From Sphagnum compactum (Eukaryota; Bryophyta; Sphagnopsida; Sphagnales): DNA of 64,000 nt. The notes beneath the pieces were generated by a model. It worked only from the letters and a program-made list of their open reading frames with translations. It was not told where the DNA came from and ran no database searches. Shown here piece after piece: positions 1 to 11,007 of this stretch; position 1 is the first letter of the stretch, and each line of letters opens with the position of its first letter. Made by a program: the position numbers and the translations under genes. The stretch spans positions 12,706,271 through 12,770,270 of the forward strand of contig OZ234499.1 in NCBI GenBank assembly GCA_965153455.1, given 5' to 3'.

Positions 1-3000
1 TCATTTTGGGGCTCCACTACATGACATTGGGGGGGTGGGGGGGTGCATGAATGTCACCATAACCCATGACACTTAGAAAATTCATGGCAAAGTTTTCAAT
101 CTTGGGCTCTCATGAATATGAAGGAATTTGGAATTCACCCCCTTCTATAACCAATATTAATTTGCTATATCATCCTTGCGCTCAAACCCTTTGTTTTTAA
201 AATAGTCACCCTAAGTGACAATGTGATTCCCTTACGTTTTTTTCACCCCTCAAATAAGAAATCAAACCATCAACTATTCTCAAATGGACATGGCTTAGCT
301 CTTAACAACTTGTCACAAGTGACGGTTATGGCATTCACTGAAGTTGTAAATAATAACAATAATGCTAGCAATATTGCAATGGAATTTAGGATTTGTGTCT
401 AATGAGGCTATTGAGAATCATGATCAATAGAAGGTTACATGAAACCAAATCGTGTTGAAAACATCAAATGTAAACGTCAAATGCAAAAGCTAAAAATGCA
501 AACATTCAAGATTTCGTTTGATTTGAAAGACAACATTTGCAACGACATAATTGTTTAGGATTCAAACTTTATCAATTGTTTTTATTGCTTTGGATCTTTT
601 GTTGTATAGGTGGAATGCACAATTCTTCTTCATGTGGGCTTGCCTCCAACTTGATTATTTGAAATAATCAACCAATGTTCATTTTGTCTTGAGACTTGAA
701 TAAAATTATGTAAAAAGCAATAACACATAAACATATTAAGTAAAAATGTATGATGTGTACTTGATTTCTACATCAACTTGTTGAAACTGCTTTTCAATAT
801 CCCATAAAAGTTTTCAACTATGAAACATCTTTTCTAATGTTTCCGAGATTTAAAAATTGTATGTTGCACATTGTCTTTGAAAGGTGTACATGATCTAGTT
901 AATAAGGGGATAACCTTCGTCATCCCACAAGTAAGGAGTAATTCCATCATTGTTACAAATTATTATTTCTCAAGTTGTTCAACTTGATTATTTCGTCCAT
1001 TTTGCTAAAAAGATTGATCAACTTGACTAAAAGCCTTACTTGTTAATGTGACATGTTTTTTCGACTAGTTCAATTGACTAAATTAAGCTTTTTGATTATT
1101 TGATCAAATGGGATAAACAATGGACATTTTTAGCAAAAGAAAACAAGAGTTCAATCAAATGGGACATTCAAATTTTTTTAAAGCATATTTAAAAATATAT
1201 AAGTAAATATTAATATATTAATGATTATTTTGATTACTGAACTTGACCAATGACAATTTAATTATTAGTCACAATGGCAATTGAAATGAATAGTAGATCG
1301 ATTCAATAGGTAGGTACTTAGTACTAACCAATGTGCCGAGGTCATTAAATTAAGTAAGTACTTAGGTAGGTTAGGTAGATTGACTAGGTAGATAAGTAAA
1401 TTGTTTACCTATAAATAGGCTACCCAACCTATTTCGTCTAAATATATATGCTATAAGGTAGGTATGCTAAATAGATGTGTAGCTTAAGTTAGGTATCTAG
1501 GCTAAGTAAGTAGGTAATTAGGCTAGGCAGGTAAAGTAGGTTAATTAACTTAGGGTAGTTCAAATAGGCTTTTTAGGTACGTTAAAAAGAAATGTTCATA
1601 ATAATAAAATGACACAATCTTTTGGTTGTTGAAAATATGGTGCGATGGTTTCAGACTTGGTCTCGCAATGTGAAAGCTGTGCGGGGTTGAAGTCTTGACA
1701 CTTGCTTCTTATCTAGGTCACCTAATTAGGGTGGCAAGGTTACACTACCTAGTTTAGTTAGGTTCCTAGTTGAGGCTTGGAGCCCAAGTTAAGTAGCCTA
1801 GCTAGGTTCTTAGTCTAGACTATGCCTACTTACCTACATATTTACCTACATAAGCCCTACTTACATATTAAATCAAACTTTTGTTCATTTTGATTGCCAT
1901 ATTTAATATAGTCAAAATGCTACTTGGCCAAGTTGATTAATATAGTCAAAATTATAGTTGGCCCAGTTGGGTAGTTGATATGAACAATAAAAGAGCCAAC
2001 AATATAAAAAACCTATCACTTAAAAAAAAAACCATTGTTAATAAAAATCATCACTAAAATAAATCACGTTGATTTGACCAACAATCAACTTGGACATGTC
2101 AAAATTGACTTGTCTAATATGATTGATTGATCAAATTGACAAATGTCATAATGTGATCCTTTTTGATTAATTTTGCTGATGAAAGAAACCACGGTTTGTA
2201 ATAATGCATTTACTCCTTTACTAACATCAAACAAATTTTGAAATTGAGCATGCCCATACAAACTAAACTTGCACAACACTTTCAAGTCATTTACACTTAC
2301 CAAAAACCCATGAAAACATTAATTTTTCATTTTTTGCAATCTACAAAAACTTGCAGAACATTTGAATATCTCTTCATGTTGTGGTAAAATTAATCTTCAA
2401 GATAAGTGGTGAGAGGTTTAGAAATTATGATCTTTGGGTGCCATTAATTACACCTTACATGTTTGGTAAGTTTCAAAATTGCTTGAAATCCTCCATCATA
2501 GCCCATGTTTATGCTCCCACTAGCCAAGATATGAGTACATTCATAGTAGGAACAAATTCATGTAGCACCAACAACATTATGGACTTCCCAATTGCAAAAA
2601 GCTTGCTACAAATCAAAGAAGCTAAGAGCATGGGCCAACTTCTATACAATAAATGACAAATGGATTCCATTTCTATTCCAAGTGTTTTCATGAAAGGGAT
2701 ATGAAGTTATCAACAATGGGTGCAAGCACATCGATAGGAAAAGGAAAAAAAATTAGATAGAAAAATTAGTTTTCACAAAATCCAATGACATCATTTTGGG
2801 CATGAACACAAGAAAGCAAATTCAAAATCTTTTTAAATAAAAATATGAAAAAACATGGTTGTGCATTTAATTCATTTTCAATTGAGCATAAAATTTGAAT
2901 TTTTTAAATATAATAAAAATAAGTAACAAACATATTTAAAATTGACTAGGCCAAAATGATGTTTAAACATCATACTTCTATGTTAAAAATTGAATATATT

Positions 3001-3640
3001 ATGATTATAATATGCAGAAGTTGAAAAAAAAAAAAAACCTTTACATAGGTCATTATTTTAAAATTAAAAACTGAATATTCTATTTACTTGTATTTAAAAA
3101 ATACTTAATATCAAACCTAAGATTTTTCAATATCAAGGGTAGCCAAATTTATGTATTTATTCATTGGTTGGGTCCAGTGTGTAGATTTTTATTAAAAAAA
3201 ATTTGAGAAGTTTTGCCAAAAAAAGAAATTAAAAATTAAAAATTTGAAAAAGAAGATGATTTCAAAGGTTTTCAATTGACAGAAGTGAGGAAAAAACAAG
3301 TACTAATAAACATCATCCTATTCATTCATATATTTGATGTTCATTATGAGGCAAAAAAAAGTACAGAAGGATGGTTAACAATATGTACTTTTATTTCTGG
3401 CTATAAATTATAGCCAGAATCTGGCTAAATATTCCTTGAGATGATCGTCACTTTTTCTACATCTACCTATGCATGATTGCCACAGTGGCTACAAGCAAAC
3501 ATTCTTTTAAAATGGCGCTTCTATTATGGCATTCAAAATTCCTCAATAATGTGTTCAAATGTCCGACCGAAAAGTTTATCAATTTGCGCACATTCATTCA
3601 TTTAATCATTCATTCATTCATTCATGTACGCATGACCAGT
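1..3640. other. AT-rich intergenic DNA, no gene recognised
   Basis: No family-like protein or splice-linked reading frame is visible on either strand. Short open frames at about 2.09-2.30 kb (minus) and 2.38-2.66 kb (plus, 91 codons) lack recognisable motifs. The stretch holds a TAGGTA-rich low-complexity block near 1.29-1.85 kb, a short palindrome at 3396-3418 (arms TCTGGCTATA/TATAGCCAGA) and G-runs at the extreme left end. Confidence 0.6.
1290..1850. repeat. TAGGTA/TAAGTA-rich degenerate repeat tract
   Basis: Variants of TAGGTAGG, AAGTAGGT and TACCTAC recur dozens of times in both orientations over about 550 bp, without a clean period. Similar words reappear at 8.10-8.24 kb inside a lipase intron and as a perfect palindrome at 53.24 kb, so this may be a dispersed low-complexity family. 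Confidence 0.55.
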
Positions 3641-3985
3641 CACGCCAGACGGACCCGTTCCCGGCCCCGCCGGTTCAAATGGGCACCCCTGGTCGCCCGC
3701 TTCCTTCCCTCCTTTCCTTTGTTTCCTTCCTTTGTCGTCGTCGTCGTCGTCGCATTTGTTTTTGCGGCGTCCCTGCGCGGATTTCTCCCTTCTGTCCACA
3801 AAATCACCATCGTTGTGACTCTCACGCTCACCGTTGCTTTGCTGTGATCGAACGCGTGCACGCTCTCTTTGGCGCCGGCCGAGCCATCTGACGAGGTCGT
3901 CTCCAATATTGTGACGGGGTCGAGAAAGGAAACCACCACAAGCGATCATCAAGTCAGCTTTGCTGCTTTCTCACCATTTCCATCG
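3640..3985 (+). promoter_or_regulatory. Probable 5'UTR exon / promoter-proximal GC-rich block of the lipase gene
   Basis: Base composition rises sharply here above the flanking AT-rich DNA, with a GTC triplet run at about 3735-3752. A consensus donor (GGTAAG) lies at 3985/3986. A matching acceptor (TTGCAG) ends at 5175, 12 bp before the lipase ATG at 5188. That is the arrangement expected for an untranslated first exon. No transcript confirms it, and the transcription start is not fixed. Confidence 0.4.
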
Positions 3986-5175
3986 GTAAGCACTACTCGA
4001 ATTCGTAACTGTGCCAAGAAGGAAACGGGACAAAAAACTTTCCAACGCTCGGAAGCATTTCCAGGAGCCAACAATCCTATCATATACGTGATATTGTCTT
4101 AATATACTGCAACTTATTAGTTGTCGCACGATTGACTGTGACGAATACATAAGTTTTGGAGGTTTTCGTCCAAAATTTGGTTGCCGAATGTGGATTCGGC
4201 AATAACTTTTACCCTCGCCTGCGGAGAGCGAACTTGTTTGCGAATTTGATCATGATCTGTTGTTGTAATTTTCCAGAACTTTGATCTTGAAGTTGTGTCC
4301 GAATGATCGATATTGCCTAATTCGTAGTGAAGCTCTAGTACTGTGGTCTACGTCGTGCAGGGATTGTGTAGACGAGAACAATTGTTTTGTTTTTCTGGTT
4401 AGAGAAATCCAGGCTCTTTTTGAGGATCAGATCGTAAGGACCTCCAGATCGGTAATTGCTGCCTGTTCAAGACGTCTCAGATTCCGCAATCTGATCTTCA
4501 GATTTAGCCCCTGGACGACGCTGTATAACTGTGGTCATGCTTTCTGGACTTGGAGCCGCGAACTAGCTTTCCTTAGGCTGCTGCATACTGCGGGTGAGGA
4601 AAACGTTTAGGGCCGCCGCAGTTCTTTCGACGTTTTGCAATTCGAAGCTGTACACATACTTGCTTTATAAATTCTTGCGGTTCCTGCTGTCAAGACCTGG
4701 CTGGAGAGAATTTGGTAATTGATCTGGACGACAGAGAGAAGAGGTTCCCGTACTAGTGAAATGAAGTTGAGCCTGCAGGCCGTCAGTCTCGTCTCTTGCC
4801 ACACTGCAGCGCATCGGCAGGTTTCTTGTTTCAATGCCGGTTTATCTATTGCACAGCATTGTGTTTTGAGACTTTATGTGGGTACTTAGCATACCGCCAC
4901 GATCAGGTCATTAGGATATGCGGACGTAGTGATCCGATCCAGAATCACGAGTACTGCTGTTAGGAGGGCGAATATTTCCCAGCAACAGAGCTAATGCTCA
5001 GACAGAGAACCTTCCAAATCCGATTCATGGATTCGTCTTGATCGTGGAGAGGACCTGCAGAGCTGTTTACTAAGGTCTAGTAGTGTCCTCACTCAATGGT
5101 GATTGTTTTTGCTCGCGGATCAGCTGTCGTTTGTGTTACAAGAGATCTGAACGCGTCGAGTTTCAAACATTGCAG
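3986..5175 (+). other. Candidate 5'UTR intron of the lipase gene
   Basis: This 1,190-bp interval begins GTAAGC and ends TTGCAG, and leaves a 12-nt leader before the chosen ATG at 5188. Leader introns of about this size are common in plant genes. The open frame at 4.28-4.61 kb inside it resembles no protein I know. RNA reads across 3985/5176 would settle the matter. Confidence 0.4.
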
Positions 5176-5187
5176 GAACAGCAAGAC

Positions 5188-8100
5188 ATGACAGACGGGA
5201 ACAAGATCACGTACGAGGAGGTACGTGACAATTCTCTCTACGATATATTATCTTGATTTCCCGTTTGTGAGGATTTCCTCTTCCCTTCAGTTGTAAGGAT
5301 TCCTCTTGTCTTGAACCGCAGACGACAATTCGGGTCGCATGTTGTTGTTGTTGTGATTCGACTATTCTTTGGAGTGAGGCACAAAGGATTTCGAAGGGCT
5401 TAAGAAGAGATGGCGAAGAATCAATGTGCTAAGTACTCAGTTTAAGATTTGCCACGTCCGCAGTTTTTCAGTGCCACGATCCGATATTTCCTTCTTCCTG
5501 ATCTGCACATCTGTATCACGTGCTGCAGGAATTCATTGTCAGGAGGGGCTTGACAATGTTTACTTGCCGATGGCTACCTGCAAACCAGGAGATCAAGGCT
5601 CTTGTGTTCCTGTGTCATGGTATGATCTTAGTGGTCATCATCTTAGATGTTGCATTCTCGTAGCTCCTGAACCTCGTTTCCTCGCAGTTATCATCCTGAT
5701 TGAACAGTTTCTTTGAGCAGAATCGAGCAAACCTAATCATATAGAGGCAGATTCTAGAGCAAGGATCTTACCTTGGGTGTGGTTGTTATTCATACACACC
5801 AGGATATGCTGTGGAGACGAGCATTTTCATGAAAGGTAATCTTTCAGCAGATCCTGTTTCCCATGTTTGTCTTCTCTGCAGCTTCCGATTTCTTGGGACT
5901 CAGTAGCAGTTGGATTCATCAGGACTAAAGCTGCTGAAAGGATTCTTGGTTCAACTCTTGAAATCCCAAGTAAATTCATAGTGCAGCTTGTCGAACATCG
6001 TCCCTCTCCCACAGGAAATTATTCATAATCCGTATAGATTTCAATGTCTTTTAGATTGGGCTTTTTGATCATAAACAGGCGTGATCGATCGTTGTAATCT
6101 GGATTGTATTGCAGACACAGGAATCAGGCTTGCAAAAGCAGGTTATGCAGTATTTGGAATCGATGTCCAGGGCCATGGAAAATCAGACGGATTGCAAGCA
6201 TATATTCCAAGTTATAATGACATCGTGGATGATTGTATTGCATTCTTCAAGACAGTCAGAGGTTTGATGATCTCCTTTCCATCAGATTTGAATTTCTTCC
6301 TCTTTCTGATTTGATCTTTAGTAAAGCACCTGTCTGCAGAAACTTCTAGAAGGCACATTATCCAGCAGAATTCCTCCTCGGCAAAGGCCGGGTAATTTTG
6401 AAAAGTACAATGCTCAGTCGGGTACCTTGGGACACTAAAGAGAAGAGAAAAGTCTGCCATTGCCAGGTAATGGCCTCAAATCAGGCTGTTCCTGATATAA
6501 GCACCCCTTGAAGCAGGGCGTTCCCAAAAAAACTCCCCACTACAAGGGCCATCTATTCGGGGCCAAAATACAGGCTTGCTGCAAGGGCCACTTATTTCCA
6601 GAGTGCCCCACTCTGAGGGTGATACCCTACTCTTTCTTGAATTTTTTTTGAGGGAAAGAGGGGACCTGCACCATCATCCCTCAATCAAACCATGTCTTTT
6701 TTCCCCAAAGTCTGATCATTCCGTAGCACATCATAACCGTATCATTGTCTGTCGGGCCCACAATGTTGTGTGCCTGCCAGGATGCCAGCCTTACCGTAGA
6801 ATCTTTTGAAATCTGCACATGCGAACAAACTCATGAGTCATGACCCTGGGTTATTTATCTGTCTGTCCTAGTGTACACGTACACCCAGTCTAGTCTTGGT
6901 GTTGTCCCTGATGTTGATGCGAAACGCTAAATACCCCCCCCATTTGGTGGAACTTTTGTGCTTTTAAAAAAAGTTCAGGGTACAGGAGCCCTCCATAACT
7001 ACAGTTCCGTGTATGCTCCTTTTTGTACCTTAGGCTTACATGCTTTAACCAAGCATTCAAAAATGCATCTTTTCTTACCTCACAGGCTCGTTGCAGCTGA
7101 ATCATGATATTGACAATTTTTTATTAGCTACTTTTTTTTAGTGGTAGCTGACATCCTGACAGTCTTTCTGCCGCTTCCCAAATAGGACAAAAACACAGGA
7201 CCTAGATTTTCCTATAATTGGTTGCGCTGAGTTTTGAGCATATTTTTATCTCTTTATTTTGGACCCATTGTTGAGAGCTCAATCAGATGGGTAAGTTGAT
7301 CAATGGCAGCTTTCGTTGTCATTCATGAAGATGGGGCATGGGCTGATGATATTTTGTGAGTGACCAGCGACCATAGACAGTTCCAAGGTTGAGTCATGAC
7401 TGCACTTAATCCATCATGTGACATGTCATGTCATTTTAGTTTTGCTAGCACTCACAGTGGACACAATGGGTTGCTTTCAAACATTGATCACTAAGATTCC
7501 TCTGCAATCTTATCGACTTGTCGTACCTGTGCTGGATTTGCATGCCAGTCTTGGTGATGTACATAGTACTACTGTCTTTGGTGTATCATTTCACCTCTTT
7601 GAGGAAAATGATAAGAGTCCAGGAGTAGGTTTGGATGTCCTAGACCCAGGTCCTCTGTCCTCACCTCGATTGGTACTTTCTGAAATGTCCAATCTTTGAC
7701 AGAGCACGGTTTTAAGACAATCAGGGCTCATATTTTACGAAGTAGGCATCGTGTAGACTAGAACTAAGTGACACCATTGTGATGTGCCTCACAAAGTTCT
7801 TTCCTACATGTGCATTTAATAAGTCTCTAGTTAGGGTTGACTATGTGAGAGATGTAATGTCCAAGGTTAGCATCTCACTACAGAAAGAATGTGAGAAATG
7901 TAGGGGTTTTGCATATTATGGAGCCTAAATCCAACCAGTAAAGGACTATACCCTCCAATTCAGCAGGTTTTCAGGCAGTCTTACACTATGGGCACATTCT
8001 GCCTCCTAGAGGGGTGCCTTTTCTAGTACGTAATCTGCATTAACACAAATATTTCACACCTAATTTACCCTATCTGAGGGTGACTTCCTACTAACAACCC

Positions 8101-11007
8101 AGAAGCAGGTTATTAGTAGGTAGGTAGTAAAAGCAGCCCTCACCTATGTATAAACTATAAAGCACCTACTTACCTACTTACCTAATAGTTACCTATTTTC
8201 CTACCTATGTACCTAAATATGAGACCTATTTCTTACAGAATTGGCTACCAAGGTGAAACCAAAGATTAACTCAGTTGAGGTTCATCTACAACTGAGTAAA
8301 TATGGGCATCCAGTGGATGGTACGCTGGTTGGTGCTGGTTCACTGAGGCCCCAATTCATGAGGCAATCTAGGCTTTACTGCTGTTTGTCCCCTATGATCT
8401 GGTCTGTCAGGGATTTCTAAATTCGGAGTAAAGGGTGCTTTGCTTGATGGGTCCCCAGTCCCCACCGCTACTGGCATTATCCATATCTGGCTTAGACGTC
8501 CTTCATTATCAGTAAATTATTATCCTGGCTTGACATGGAAAAGCTCTTTGTGACCTGGTCTGTGACATTGTTGGGGATACACTTACAGGAGTTATTGCAG
8601 ATTACAGTTGCGAATGGCCTTATCCATAATGAAACTTTCCTCACAAGAAAGACTAAAACGGTAGTATTGTTGTCAATTCGACAGAAAGCTACCCCTAGAT
8701 CTAACTCATGAAATATCGATATTTACATTTGTGGCTGTAAATATCCAACAGCATCATGTTTGATGTATAGATTTAGATGGGAGGATGGGATGTAGGTTGA
8801 CGTTCCAATTTGCCAAATGGTTGTGGAATGCCAACAACAATAGACATGTGCTAGGAAAATTGATCTTCTGTTGTTAATTGAAGTTCGTGGGTCATGTTGA
8901 ATTGCAGAGAGGGAGGAGTACATGAACAAGGCAAGATTCTTGTATGGAGACTCAATGGGTGGAGCTGTAGCCTTGGATATTCACCGCAAAGAACCACAAG
9001 ACTGGAATGGAGCTATTTTGGTGGCGCCAATGTGCAAGGTGCACTTTCTACTTAACGTCCACATAACTCCTAAAGTGTTGCACAAAGTTGATGCCTTTCA
9101 ACTACAACAGAAGTAGGAGCCAACCAAACACATAGGATGATTGCCACTGGCTTACGTTAAATAATTCCTAAAAAAATACTGGTCGATAATGGCAAACTGC
9201 TTTTGTGAAACCATGGGGACCTTCCTAGTCAGCTGTCCAGCACTGTCTTTTCTAAATTCTCAAGAGACTCAGAGTGGTTATCTTGGAATCAACTTCCTCC
9301 TTCAATGAACAGTAGCTTGCAATTGTGATTAAATGTTCATAAGAGGAATGGGAATTTTATTTTCAAAAAGTTATCTGTTTACATGAACCGCTCGTAATAG
9401 GCAGCCTACATTACGTGAGTTGGCACAGTGTAATTATGCTTGCCAGGACTGTGAGCTACTGACTGCTACTAATCTAGGGCACTCTGCTAGTGACATAACT
9501 ATCAAATGAAGTAAACCTGGATTTGGCAAGGCGCCAGAAGTAGGACATCTGCAACATTATGGTACTCCCTTGTTGAAGTTTATGGTCTGGTTTGTCCGTT
9601 GCAGATGGCAGACAAGATGAAGCCCCCTCCGTTAGTGTTAGCCATATTGATGAAGCTGGTGAAGGTCGTCCCCACATGGAAAATGGTACCAACCATAGAT
9701 ATCATCAATAATGCATTCAAAGATCCACGGAAAAGGCAGCAGGTACGAAAAGGCTAATGGTAGCATTTTCCCTGTCCCTAAGGATTGTTTTGTTTGGGAA
9801 TGTTCCATTTGGCTTCAGTAATCTTTCATATTGTCGAACCCGGTGGTGCACTAATTGAAGTATTGTTTAGGCAGGACAGTTCCTTCTGAACATGAATGGG
9901 GCAGCAGATTTGATTGTTGGAAAAGACAGTTCAATGTCCTTCTTGTTTTCTATTGGGTACGATGAATCTAATGATGGGTATCACCTTATTGAGCCCTGAA
10001 ATGTTGACAGTTCCATGGATAGACATCTTGTTCAGGATGATGTCCGAACCTCATTGATTTCACTCCTAATTTTCAGTGGGTTGTACAAACTTCTGTTCGT
10101 CAGGCGTCAGAAAGCTTGTAAATGGGCTTGGGAGCATTTTGCACTATTCTAGAAGCATCTCTGAGTCTCTGCTTAACAGCTCACAAATAGTCATTACTGA
10201 AGCACATGGGAATGGGCCCATCACAATATAAATAGAAAGTCAACCATGCACAGTGCTTCCTTTGACATGAGATCCTTGAACTGAATCACAATGTGGAAAC
10301 ACTGGCTAGGTTCGCACAAACCCATACGCGTATCAAGGGATGCCGCGGCTGAAGACTGCTCTGGAACTGTTCAATGCAACCCAAGCTCTAGAGAAATGGC
10401 TTGACCAGGTCTGCAAACTGCTCACTATGTCTTAATAACAATCCCTTGAAACATGGAAACTTTTGGGGTGTTTTGTCTGTGTGGAATGGCAATTACAGAT
10501 CATAAACATTCTAAGGTGTTGTGAGTGAACCTAGCAGTGATGTGATCATGGTACCTCTAAATCCATAGATAAGAGGCTGAGGCCAAACATAGATCAGAGA
10601 TTATTGACTTCACATCTTACTGGATGGCAATATTACAGGTCACCTTTCCATTTTTGCTACTACATGGAGAGGCCGACACAGTCACCGACCCTGAGGTCAG
10701 TAAAGAGCTCTACAAATCTGCCAAGAGCATTGACAAGGAGTTGAAGCTGTATCCAGGGATGTGGCATGCATTGACATCAGGCGAGAGAGATGAAAACATT
10801 GACCTTGTATTTGCTGACATCATCCACTGGCTCAATAATTGTAGAATTGCAGGAAGTATAAGAGGCAGCCCCTTGTGTCATGCAGATGTCTCTGATGTTG
10901 TGGCTGTCTCTCCTGTGACTGCACCCAAGCATGAATCTGATCTGAAGTCAGAGTTCAAGCCTAATGGTTCAGATCAGCTAAAGAAGTCCTCAGATTCCAC
11001 AACATGA
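5188..11007 (+). CDS. MAGL: Monoacylglycerol lipase-type alpha/beta hydrolase (plant MAGL / caffeoylshikimate-esterase family)
   Basis: Serine hydrolase predicted to cleave monoacylglycerols or related esters; plant members include lysophospholipases and caffeoyl shikimate esterase, so the substrate is not fixed. Eight exons join in frame: 5188-5220, 5529-5619, 5803-5835, 6115-6261, 8908-9038, 9605-9742, 10310-10408, 10639-11007, giving 346 aa. The oxyanion HG is at residues 41-42, GHGKSDG in exon 4, the nucleophile Ser117 in GDSMGG, the acid Asp237 in HGEADTVTDP and the base His267 in GMWHAL, so the triad is complete. There is no signal peptide or membrane segment, suggesting a cytosolic or membrane-associated enzyme. 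The start is the first ATG after the leader acceptor and gives the family's usual short N-terminus. Intron 4 is unusually long (2,646 bp). About 50 polar residues follow the catalytic core and match nothing I recognise. Confidence 0.93.
6262..8907 (+). other. Large intron 4 of the lipase gene
   Basis: At 2,646 bp this intron is several times longer than the gene's other introns (183-567 bp). It begins GTTTGA and ends TTGCAG and keeps phase 1 across the Arg-Glu junction. It contains a TAGGTA/TACCTA block at about 8.10-8.24 kb that can pair with itself. No coding exon or recognisable transposon protein is seen; the 93-codon open frame at 7.42-7.70 kb resembles nothing known. Confidence 0.7.

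Noticed and set aside
3280-3300. TTGACAGAAGTGAGG, partly like the plant miR156 sequence
   Set aside because: Matches only the first ten bases or so and there is no pairing arm nearby.
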